Part shown: in pieces, positions 1 through 6,047 of the stretch | Numbering within the stretch: position 1 is the first letter of the stretch | Layout: every line of letters begins with the position of its first letter | NCBI GenBank assembly: GCA_007135745.1 | Contig: SLIH01000449.1 | Coordinates: 1-10,797 of the forward strand | Reading direction: 5' to 3' | Source: Halomonas sp. | GTDB taxonomy: Bacteria > Pseudomonadota > Gammaproteobacteria > Pseudomonadales > Oleiphilaceae | DNA length: 10,797 nucleotides | Translations under genes and position numbers: made by a program | The notes under the pieces: generated by a model | What the model was told of the DNA's origin: nothing | Databases searched by the model: none | What the model saw: only the letters and a program-made list of their open reading frames with translations

Positions 1-573
1 GGCTTCGATTTCGATCGTGCCGGTCTGGAAGGTGATGCAGGCGCTCAGGCTACTATGATGAGCGACTTCACCATGGACATGTACCTGACTGAGCTGGAAA
101 TCACTGCCAGCACAGAGTCGCTCGATCCGGTAACAGCTGCGCCGACAGGCACCCGTGACACCGAAGCCGGTCACATCGCCATCGATGTTGGCTTTGCCAT
201 GGACATGGATGTGGACTTCGACGTCGCTGCTGTTGGCCTCCGTGGCTTCAGCATGGGTGGTGTCGGTAGCTTGCCCCTGCTGCAGGCAGCCGGTGCTCAG
301 GGTGCCATGGGCGGTGGACCTGCTCCCGTGCCTGCGGTTGTCAACATGACCATCAGCCCCGGAACGCCGATCGGCACCTACTCCGGCCTGGACCAGCAGC
401 CTGAAGAAGCTCTGATCATCGCTCTGGACAACTTCTCAGCCGACATGTGGATCGACGAGATCCGTATCGGTCGTGACGCTGGTGAAATCGGTGCGTCACA
501 GTCCATCGGTTCTGTTGGCATGTCCGGTCTGGTCGTTTCCAACACTCGCCTGGCCATCTACGGCCGCGAATAA
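1..573 (+). CDS. C-terminal part of an acidic repeat-like protein, possibly DUF6160/FilA-like (5' end outside window)
   Basis: The reading frame is open from the first base and ends at TAA 571-573, so 190 residues are visible; the first internal ATG is at 55, but the frame continues upstream without a stop, so the true start lies outside. The visible part is acidic, rich in Gly, Met and Asp, with almost no Lys or Cys, and alternates hydrophobic and polar residues (for example MDMDVDFDVAAVGLRGFSMG), a pattern expected of beta-strand-rich secreted or surface proteins. It ends in NTRLAIYGRE. The composition and the repeated IxIG/GL-type strands recall DUF6160 proteins (sometimes named pilus assembly protein FilA) that are common in Marinobacter and Acinetobacter. 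That family assignment rests on resemblance only; the signal peptide that would support export is not in view. A strong terminator follows directly, so this is the last gene of its transcript. Confidence 0.75.
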   Translation, partial: GFDFDRAGLEGDAGAQATMMSDFTMDMYLTELEITASTESLDPVTAAPTGTRDTEAGHIAIDVGFAMDMDVDFDVAAVGLRGFSMGGVGSLPLLQAAGAQGAMGGGPAPVPAVVNMTISPGTPIGTYSGLDQQPEEALIIALDNFSADMWIDEIRIGRDAGEIGASQSIGSVGMSGLVVSNTRLAIYGRE

Positions 574-593
574 TCCTGACTTAGTTTCAGGAT
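573..593. repeat. 7-bp inverted repeat overlapping the stop codon
   Basis: ATCCTGA (573-579) and TCAGGAT (587-593) are perfect inverted copies separated by a 7-base loop. The left arm begins in the last base of the TAA stop. It lies just upstream of the main terminator and could form a second hairpin at the 3' end of the mRNA. There is no T-tract directly after it, so it is not itself a typical terminator. Confidence 0.5.
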
Positions 594-598
594 GAGAT

Positions 599-627
599 AA
601 GCCACCCTCCGGGGTGGCTTTTCTTTT
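599..627 (+). terminator. Rho-independent terminator with UNCG-type tetraloop
   Basis: AAGCCACCC (599-607) pairs perfectly with GGGTGGCTT (612-620) around the loop TCCG (608-611). A C-G pair closing a UCCG loop belongs to the unusually stable UNCG tetraloop class. The stem runs into a T-rich tract (619-627, one C inside). It sits 26 bases after the stop of the upstream plus-strand gene and is clearly its terminator. The A-pair at the foot of the stem gives it only a weak chance of acting on the opposite strand. Confidence 0.9.
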
Positions 628-655
628 GCCCGCTGGAAAGTGGCCAAAAGAAAAG
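618..655. repeat. 11-bp inverted repeat sharing the terminator's T-tract
   Basis: CTTTTCTTTTG (618-628) and CAAAAGAAAAG (645-655) are perfect inverted copies with a 16-base spacer. The left arm includes the last three bases of the terminator stem and its T-tract, so this hairpin and the terminator cannot both form fully in the same RNA. Similar AAAAGAAAAG-type palindromes occur in intergenic DNA of many gammaproteobacteria, so it may be a copy of a dispersed intergenic element. Confidence 0.6.
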
Positions 656-782
656 TTCCTTCCGGCTCCAGGTCTCCTGTCATCACCAACGTATTCGAAG
701 AGTTCACGCACCGGGCATAACAAAGCCCCGGCAGATTGCCAGCGCTTATGATTAAGCGAGTTCGTTGTAACGCTGTTTCGGC
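656..782. other. Intergenic stretch between two converging genes
   Basis: No gene was found here. The only structure seen is CGCTTA (743-748) and TAAGCG (753-758) around a TGAT loop, a 6-bp stem about 25 bases past the stop of the minus-strand gene. On the minus strand it is not followed by a T-tract, so it is a poor terminator candidate. Nothing else stands out. Confidence 0.4.
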
Positions 783-1415
783 TTAATCCGGTACGGCAAT
801 GGAGAGATCAAAACCACCGCCCGGACGGGGTTGCAGCTGAACCGGTCCTTCGTCAATGGCGTGGGGCACGTTGATCTGATCAACCCCGGGCAGGTTGCTG
901 CCGATGCTGAAGTCCAGCCGCTCACCATCAAACGCCAGCCCAAGCTGGTCGTTGAAATAGGATTTCTGGAACGGAGCTTCCGGAATTTCCGGCCGGCTGA
1001 TGCCGAATACCGGCGGTGTCGGAAGCGCCATGTCGATGACCGGCTGCGCGGAAGCGATCTGGTCTCCGGGCGCCAGCAGGCTCCGCCGGATAAAATCCTC
1101 CCGAGCCAGTTCCTGGGCATCACTCAGGCTGTCCAGCCGGCGGCTGTATTCCGCCAGTACGTCGGCTTCCGATCCAGCTTCCGTAATAATGGGTTCGCCT
1201 GGCCGGATGATGGCCCTTATCGCACGCTGGCGTGTTTCTTCCAGCGTGGGCTGTTGACGGGCGCGCGGCGAGACGACAATGGCTGAATCCTTGATGAAGG
1301 TATCCACCAGTTCATCCGAGGTCAGTGTCTGTACCCCACCTTGAGCATGAGCTGTTATGCTCAGGGCAAGCCCAAGACCCAGGGCCGTGATTTTCGTGAC
1401 GTTCGGGGTATGCAT
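783..1415 (-). CDS. Exported protein of unknown function
   Basis: I do not recognise this 210-residue protein. Residues 1-25 form a typical Sec signal peptide: positively charged Lys8, a hydrophobic core (ALGLGLALSI) and a signal-peptidase-I-like AHA-Q site, so the mature protein probably starts at Gln25 in the periplasm or outside. The mature part has a charged, probably helical segment (about 57-117, rich in Arg and Glu, including EADVLAEYSRRLDSL), a Pro-rich linker (about 124-150, PTPPVF and RPEIPEAP) and a Gly/Asp-rich end predicted to be beta strand. There is no Cys and no membrane segment after the signal. The frame opens earlier at a TTG (1428-1430), but I chose the ATG at 1413-1415 because a GAGG lies 9 bases before it and the signal peptide then has normal length. 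It is transcribed alone, divergently from the DUF58 operon. Confidence 0.75.
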   Translation of the reverse strand: MHTPNVTKITALGLGLALSITAHAQGGVQTLTSDELVDTFIKDSAIVVSPRARQQPTLEETRQRAIRAIIRPGEPIITEAGSEADVLAEYSRRLDSLSDAQELAREDFIRRSLLAPGDQIASAQPVIDMALPTPPVFGISRPEIPEAPFQKSYFNDQLGLAFDGERLDFSIGSNLPGVDQINVPHAIDEGPVQLQPRPGGGFDLSIAVPD

Positions 1416-1424
1416 GATTGTGAG

Positions 1425-1430
1425 CCTCAA
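1425..1430 (-). promoter_or_regulatory. Ribosome binding site that decides the start of the exported protein
   Basis: On the minus strand the bases read TTGAGG, with GAGG 9 bases before the ATG at 1413-1415. The TTG that could serve as an earlier start overlaps this Shine-Dalgarno, which argues against using it. Confidence 0.6.
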
Positions 1431-1452
1431 TTCGCCTTTCTGCGTATTCTCA

Positions 1453-1481
1453 AGTATTTATCTATTGACACGCTTTTTCAA
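1453..1481 (-). promoter_or_regulatory. Candidate sigma-70 promoter for the exported protein
   Basis: On the minus strand TTGAAA (1481-1476) is followed after 17 bases by AATACT (1458-1453), giving 5/6 and 4/6 matches to the consensus at ideal spacing. Its -10 lies about 38 bases before the chosen ATG. This was judged by eye only. Confidence 0.45.
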
Positions 1482-1484
1482 TAG
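1462..1484. promoter_or_regulatory. Inverted repeat carrying both divergent -35 boxes (possible operator)
   Basis: CTATTGA (1462-1468) and TCAATAG (1478-1484) are perfect inverted copies with a 9-base spacer, so the arm centres are 16 bases apart. The left arm runs into TTGACA (1465-1470), a perfect -35 hexamer for the plus-strand DUF58 operon, though the -10 at the right distance is poor (GATTAC at 1486-1491, spacing 15). The right arm contains the minus-strand TTGAAA. The two promoters would therefore overlap and could not be occupied at once. The symmetry could equally be a binding site for a dimeric regulator. Confidence 0.4.
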
Positions 1485-1489
1485 TGATT

Positions 1490-1503
1490 ACCCCCTATGG
1501 GGT
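1490..1503. repeat. Short palindrome upstream of the DUF58 gene
   Basis: ACCCC (1490-1494) and GGGGT (1499-1503) are inverted copies around CTAT. It lies 31 bases before the DUF58 start and about where transcription would begin from the TTGACA -35. It could be an operator half or a small 5' hairpin; the evidence is the symmetry only. Confidence 0.3.
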
Positions 1504-1534
1504 GTGTTTTCGTTAAAAACAGTGACGTGGCTCC

Positions 1535-2566
1535 ATGATTTCTGAAACGATTGGAAAACTCGCGCAACGTTGGATACGTCAGCGCATTCCCCGACGCGAT
1601 GAAATCGAGCTGGGGCGGCGTAATATTTTTGTCCTTCCAACACGGGAGGGCATGCTGTTCTGTGGGCTGCTGGTGATCTGCCTGCTCACTGGGATCAACT
1701 ATCAGAACAGCGTCATCTATCTCTTTACCTTCATTCTTGGCGCGGTCTTTTACGGCACCATTCTGCAGACTTTCCAGAATCTTGATGGGCTGCGGGTCAG
1801 TGTCATCAGCCTGGGGCAGGGCGTTGCCGGGGAGCCGCTTCCGGTGGCTTTGCGCCTGACCGCTCCGGATGGGAGCATGCGCCCGGCGCTTAACCTTTCC
1901 TTCGATGAAGGGGTTGTTGCGAGAACGGTTGTCGAGGGGCATCGTAACGACGCCATTGTGCTCAGCATGGTGCCTGTCCGGCGGGGCCGGGTTGTGTGTC
2001 CGAGGATTCGCCTGGAGACGGATTTTCCCTTTGGTCTGATCCGTGTATGGACCTGGATACGACCCGCCAGCACCGGCGTGGCGACGCCCAGACCCGTTCA
2101 GCCGCCAGCCCATGTCATGAGCGGTGAGAGCGAGGAAGAGGGCGAAGCGTTGGTCAGGCGATCACCCGGTGATACGGATACCCTGCTGCGCCCATACCGG
2201 GCGGGGGATTCTCTCAAGCGCGTTAACTGGAAGCTTTTTGCCCGTACCGGGCAGATGGTCGTCTCCGACTGGGATGCACCGTCGGGCGATCCCCGTTGGC
2301 TGAACTGGGATGATTTTCCGGGGGTGGATCCGGAACTGAGGCTCAGCTATCTGGCCTGGCGGGTGGAGGACTGCGCTGCGAAACAGGCGCCCTGGGGGCT
2401 TGCGATCCCTGGCGTGCGGCTCGAACCCGATCTGGGGGATGCCCATCGACGCGAAAGCCTCAGGGCGCTGGGCCTCTACGGGGAAAGTGAATCGGTCGGG
2501 CCAGTCGATGACAAGGGCGAAGGTGCAGCCGCCAAACCGGGGCATAGAGCAGGAGCGCACGCATGA
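1535..2566 (+). CDS. DUF58 domain-containing membrane protein
   Basis: This 343-residue protein belongs to the DUF58 family, whose members are usually encoded beside MoxR ATPases and transglutaminase-like membrane proteins; their biochemical role is unsettled. Residues 40-54 and 59-76 form two hydrophobic segments, probably a membrane hairpin, with a basic N-terminus (Arg12 to Arg29) likely on the cytoplasmic side. The family hallmark is at about 219-243: RPYRAGDSLKRVNWKLFAR, with the conserved Tyr221, Gly224, Asp225, Trp232 and Arg237. The last 20 residues are low in complexity (Gly, Ala, Lys) and overlap the ribosome binding site of the next gene. The start ATG at 1535 has only a weak Shine-Dalgarno (GTGG). 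The stop overlaps the tgpA start as ATGA, so the two are almost certainly translated together. Unusually, no moxR lies upstream; a divergent promoter region does. Confidence 0.93.
   Translation: MISETIGKLAQRWIRQRIPRRDEIELGRRNIFVLPTREGMLFCGLLVICLLTGINYQNSVIYLFTFILGAVFYGTILQTFQNLDGLRVSVISLGQGVAGEPLPVALRLTAPDGSMRPALNLSFDEGVVARTVVEGHRNDAIVLSMVPVRRGRVVCPRIRLETDFPFGLIRVWTWIRPASTGVATPRPVQPPAHVMSGESEEEGEALVRRSPGDTDTLLRPYRAGDSLKRVNWKLFARTGQMVVSDWDAPSGDPRWLNWDDFPGVDPELRLSYLAWRVEDCAAKQAPWGLAIPGVRLEPDLGDAHRRESLRALGLYGESESVGPVDDKGEGAAAKPGHRAGAHA
2551..2555 (+). promoter_or_regulatory. Ribosome binding site for tgpA inside the DUF58 gene
   Basis: AGGAG lies 7 bases before the ATG at 2563, within the last codons of the DUF58 gene. 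It supports that start and translational coupling across the ATGA overlap. Confidence 0.7.
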
Positions 2567-4617
2567 CCGAGAATCCAACTCAGCCGGTATCCGGCCGGGC
2601 CCTGGACTTCTGGTTGGTGGGCTATGCGTTGGCGCTGCTGGCGCAGATTGAGCGTCTGCCTCTTTGGTTGACGCTGGTGGGATTTGCTGGCGGGGCAGTG
2701 GGTTGGCTCATCCGCCGACGCGGCTGGCGTCCCCTGTCGCGGCGTTGGTTGATGCCGATGACCCTGGGCCTCGTGGTATTGTTCTGGCTCGCCTACCGGG
2801 GGCAGTTCACCGTGGATACGGCCGCTTCATTTCTGGTGCTTACCGTGGCCCTGAAATGGCTCGAGTTGCGCCAGCGACGCGATCTGTTCGTGCTCTTTTT
2901 CATTATCTGCTACCTGGTGGTTGTCACGCTTCTGTTCCAGAAGGGGCTGATCTGGGCCGTGGTGCTTCTGGGCAGCATTTTCCTGCTGTTTACCGGGTTG
3001 CAGCTGGCCATGGCTGGGCAGTTGCGGGGGCTGTCCATGCAGGCGGTCAGGCGTTCGGGCGGGTTGTTCCTTAAAATGGCCCCGGTGGTTGTGGTGCTGT
3101 TTGTTTTCTTTCCGCGTATGGGCCCGCTCTGGAGTGTCCCCCTGGTTTCCGAGCAGGGTGTGACGGGGCTCAGTGAGGAGATGACGCCCGGTGATGTGTC
3201 GAACCTTGCCCAGAACAGCGACCGTGCATTCCGGGTGGAGTTTGGTGGCGACTGGCCGCGCCCGGGGGAACGTTACTGGCGTGCCATTGTGTTGGATGTG
3301 TTTGACGGGCGCACCTGGAGCCGGCGGGACCGGGGTGAGCGCGAGCGGGCCTCGCGTGTGATTGAGGCGGCGCCGGCGGATGCGCTTGCGGATGATGAGT
3401 ACGAGATCCTTATGGAACCTCATTATCAGCGCTGGGGTTTCGCATTGGTCGACAGTGTGCCCCGTTCGCCGAACGCCCGCCAGGATGCAAGAGGGATGGT
3501 GCGGTTTGAGCGGTCCGTGGACCAGAGTGTCCGTTACCGAATGGGGTTTGAATCGGAGCGGGTGTCCCGGGAACTGGGAGAATCCGGAAAGCGTTTCTAT
3601 ACCCATCTTCCGGCCAGCGGTAATGAAATGACCCGCGCCTGGGTGGCCGAACAGCGTATGGCTATTGAAGATGACCGTCAGCTCGTTACCCGTTTCATGA
3701 GGCTGTTCAATCAGGAGCCCTTTCACTACACGTTGCGCCCCCCACGGCTGGGTGAGGATCCGGTGGATGAACTGCTGTTCGACACCCGGAGAGGCTTCTG
3801 TGAACATTACGCCAGCGCCCTGGCATTTATGCTTCGCGCGGCAGGGATCCCGGCTCGGATCATGACCGGCTACCTTGGGGGTGAATCGGGTCTGAATGAC
3901 CAGTACCTCATCGTCCGCCAGTACGATGCCCATGCCTGGGTGGAAGCCTGGTTGCCCGAGTTTGGCTGGTTTCGGCTTGATCCAACGGCCCAGATTGCCC
4001 CGGACCGCATCGAACTCGGGCTGCGCGAGGCAATGCGTGATGAAGGCAGTTTCCTGGAGGACAACTGGGCCTCGCCGGATCGTTATCAGGATCTGGCGCT
4101 GGTGAACTGGCTGAGACTGCGCGCGGACGCGGCCAACTACTACTGGCAGCGCTGGGTTGTGGGGTACGAGGGGCAGACACAGCTGGCGCTGTTGTCACGG
4201 CTTCCGGGCAATATAGGTCTTCGCGAACTGGGCTTCATTACAGCGGGTCTGGTGGCCGCCTTTATCGCGCTGGCGGTGATCATCGGTCTTCTCCGCCAGC
4301 ACCAGCAGCGCTTCCGTGATCCCTGGCATCGGCTGTATGATCGCTGGTGCCGTTGGTTGGTCCGTCAGGATCTGGGCGTGGGTCGGGGCGATTCGCTATC
4401 GCATCAGGTGGCTGCGGTTGCCCGGGCGATGCCGGAGCAGGCGAGCGAGGCTCGGGCTTTCAAAACGATTATGACCCGCCACTTCTACGCCGATGGCGGC
4501 GACGGGGTCGAGGCTGAAGACCTGAAGCGGGTGCGCCGCCTGTTCGGGCAGATCAGACGGAGCCGTCTACGGAGCAAACCAAAATCAGGGGAAAGACAAC
4601 AGCATGGCAGACGTTGA
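2563..4617 (+). CDS. tgpA: TgpA-like membrane transglutaminase (DUF3488 and transglutaminase core)
   Basis: This is a 684-residue inner-membrane protein with a periplasmic transglutaminase-like domain, like TgpA of Pseudomonas aeruginosa, which is required for viability there. Six or seven membrane segments fill residues 14-184, ending with FFPRMGPLW; the periplasmic domain follows. The catalytic triad is visible: Cys413 in RGFCEHYA, His457 in YDAHAWVE and Asp473 in FRLDPTA. The spacing (44 and 16 residues) agrees with my memory of the P. aeruginosa triad. Another membrane segment lies at about 556-577, followed by a cytoplasmic tail ending in very basic residues. Length and architecture are normal for the family. 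It begins in an ATGA overlap with the DUF58 gene and its last 14 bases overlap holB. Substrate is unknown; the family is linked to the cell envelope and possibly to peptidoglycan. The assignment is firm, the biological role less so. Confidence 0.95.
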   Translation: MTENPTQPVSGRALDFWLVGYALALLAQIERLPLWLTLVGFAGGAVGWLIRRRGWRPLSRRWLMPMTLGLVVLFWLAYRGQFTVDTAASFLVLTVALKWLELRQRRDLFVLFFIICYLVVVTLLFQKGLIWAVVLLGSIFLLFTGLQLAMAGQLRGLSMQAVRRSGGLFLKMAPVVVVLFVFFPRMGPLWSVPLVSEQGVTGLSEEMTPGDVSNLAQNSDRAFRVEFGGDWPRPGERYWRAIVLDVFDGRTWSRRDRGERERASRVIEAAPADALADDEYEILMEPHYQRWGFALVDSVPRSPNARQDARGMVRFERSVDQSVRYRMGFESERVSRELGESGKRFYTHLPASGNEMTRAWVAEQRMAIEDDRQLVTRFMRLFNQEPFHYTLRPPRLGEDPVDELLFDTRRGFCEHYASALAFMLRAAGIPARIMTGYLGGESGLNDQYLIVRQYDAHAWVEAWLPEFGWFRLDPTAQIAPDRIELGLREAMRDEGSFLEDNWASPDRYQDLALVNWLRLRADAANYYWQRWVVGYEGQTQLALLSRLPGNIGLRELGFITAGLVAAFIALAVIIGLLRQHQQRFRDPWHRLYDRWCRWLVRQDLGVGRGDSLSHQVAAVARAMPEQASEARAFKTIMTRHFYADGGDGVEAEDLKRVRRLFGQIRRSRLRSKPKSGERQQHGRR

Positions 4618-5659
4618 ACTGGTTCCGCTGAAGCGTGAGACATCCGAGGCGCTGGCCTGGCAGAGGCAGACTCTGCAGGGGCTTATGCGGCGTCGCAGGG
4701 AAGGGGTTCTGCCCCATGCATTGATGTTCAGTGGCCCTGCCGGGGTCGGAAAACAACACGTTGCGGAAACACTGACTTCGCTGCTCCTGTGCGAAAGTCC
4801 CGAGGAAGACATCAGGGCCTGTGGCCATTGCAAGCAATGTCAGTTGCTGCATGGGGAAGGGCACCCGGATGCGCGCCTGGTCGAACCCCAGGAGCGCTCC
4901 AAAGTCATTCGCATTGATCAGATCCGGCAGGTGGGGACCTTTGCCATGGCCAGCCCACAGGTGGCGCGGTGCAAGGTGTTGCTGATCAATCGTGCCGATC
5001 TGCTCAACGTAAGCGCGGCCAATGCTCTGCTGAAAACCCTGGAAGAACCACCGTCCGATACCTTTCTGATCCTTCTGCATCGGGCAGGGCAGCCGCTGCT
5101 GCCCACCATCCGCTCACGCTGTCAGATGATCAGGCTTGCCCCACCGCCGCTCACGCAGGCGACTGATTGGTTGGCCGCCCACAGACCGGATGTCAGCGCG
5201 GAAGACTGGGAGCGGGCTCTGGATTGGGCCGCGGGGGCTCCCCTGGAAGCGGCCCGTTTGCTGGATGATAACCGCGCTGATCAGCGCAAGCAGTGCCTCT
5301 CCGCACTGCAGGGATACCTGAGGGGGGATCTGGCTCCGGACCAGGCCGTGCGCCCCTTCCTGGCCATGCCCATGGAAGAGGCCCTGGACCTGCTGTTGCT
5401 CTGGTCCCGGGATCTTGCCCGTTCCGTTGTCGGACGGGACCGGGTGTCCGATCCGGAAGCCGCCACCATGCTCGGGTATCTGGCGCACCGCAACCATCCG
5501 GTTGAGTTACACCGGATGTATGAGCAGACACTGACCGCACGGCAGGGGCTCGAACATAACGTGAACCCGGAAATGGAGTTCATGGTGCTTCTGGATCGCT
5601 GGCGGGCCTTGATGCCGGTAAAATCCGGCGGGGCTGGAAAAGCCGTCACAAGACGCTAG
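4604..5659 (+). CDS. holB: DNA polymerase III delta' subunit
   Basis: HolB is the delta' subunit of the clamp loader, which opens and loads the beta sliding clamp for replication. The 351-residue protein shows an AAA+ fold: a Walker-A-like loop GPAGVGK (44-50), a Cys4 zinc site (Cys63, Cys73, Cys76, Cys79 in ACGHCKQC), the sensor-region helix NALLKTLEEPP (140-150) and the SRC motif at 171-173, which in clamp loaders supplies the arginine finger to the neighbouring subunit. The Lys50 is kept although E. coli delta' has a degenerate loop that does not bind ATP. The start at 4604 has AGGGGA 11 bases upstream, a little far. It overlaps the end of tgpA by 14 bases. In pseudomonads holB follows tmk; here it follows tgpA, while pilZ remains next door as expected. 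Confidence 0.95.
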   Translation: MADVELVPLKRETSEALAWQRQTLQGLMRRRREGVLPHALMFSGPAGVGKQHVAETLTSLLLCESPEEDIRACGHCKQCQLLHGEGHPDARLVEPQERSKVIRIDQIRQVGTFAMASPQVARCKVLLINRADLLNVSAANALLKTLEEPPSDTFLILLHRAGQPLLPTIRSRCQMIRLAPPPLTQATDWLAAHRPDVSAEDWERALDWAAGAPLEAARLLDDNRADQRKQCLSALQGYLRGDLAPDQAVRPFLAMPMEEALDLLLLWSRDLARSVVGRDRVSDPEAATMLGYLAHRNHPVELHRMYEQTLTARQGLEHNVNPEMEFMVLLDRWRALMPVKSGGAGKAVTRR

Positions 5660-5694
5660 ACTGGACACAAAAGGTTTTTAAGGACTGGAGTCGT

Positions 5695-6045
5695 ATGGGG
5701 CCTGGTATCGGTGCTCGCAGTGGGATAATGACCCTGACCATCAAGGATAAGGCGGTGCTTTATGCTGCCTATATGCCCTTTGTCCGCAACGGTGGTCTCT
5801 TTATCCCCACACAGAAAAACTACAAACTCGGTGACGAGGTTTTCCTGTTGCTCAACCTGATGGACGAGCCGGAAAAGATCCCCGTGGCGGGCAAGGTGGT
5901 CTGGGTTACGCCCCGTGGCGCCCAGGGTAATCGGGCAGCAGGCGTTGGCGTGCAGTTCAACGGCGATGACGAGACCGCCCGCACGAAGATCGAGGCGTAT
6001 CTGGCCGGGGCACTGAACTCCGACCGTCCCACCCACACCATGTAA
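5695..6045 (+). CDS. pilZ: Type IV pilus assembly protein PilZ
   Basis: This 116-residue cytoplasmic protein is the founding-type PilZ needed for type IV pilus biogenesis and twitching, known in Xanthomonas and Pseudomonas to work with PilB and FimX. It matches the family end to end: LTIKDKAVLYAAYMPF, NGGLFIP, LMDEPEKIPVAGKVVW and the terminal DRPTHTM. It lacks the RxxxR and (D/N)xSxxG motifs by which other PilZ domains bind cyclic di-GMP (NGGLF takes the place of the second), so it probably does not bind that nucleotide directly, as shown for the Pseudomonas and Xanthomonas homologues. The start at 5695 gives the usual length, with AAGGA (5680-5684) 10 bases and GGAG (5687-5690) 4 bases upstream. 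It lies 35 bases after holB, the conserved partner, and 2 bases before the hydrolase gene. Confidence 0.95.
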   Translation: MGPGIGARSGIMTLTIKDKAVLYAAYMPFVRNGGLFIPTQKNYKLGDEVFLLLNLMDEPEKIPVAGKVVWVTPRGAQGNRAAGVGVQFNGDDETARTKIEAYLAGALNSDRPTHTM

Positions 6046-6047
6046 TC

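Noticed and set aside
711..731. CCGGG/CCCGG inverted repeat as a terminator for the minus-strand gene
   Set aside because: The stem is only 5 bp with an 11-base loop and has no T-tract after it on the minus strand.
831..1286. 151-codon plus-strand frame opposite the exported protein
   Set aside because: The minus-strand frame has a signal peptide, a ribosome binding site and a promoter candidate; the plus-strand frame has none.
1478..2113. 211-codon minus-strand frame opposite the DUF58 gene
   Set aside because: It overlaps the divergent promoter region and the DUF58 coding sequence, and looks compositionally random.
2827..3933. 368-codon open frame on the minus strand inside tgpA
   Set aside because: It is antisense to the catalytic and membrane parts of a clear transglutaminase, has a His/Gln/Pro-rich composition unlike a folded protein, and arises from the GC-rich codon use of the real gene.
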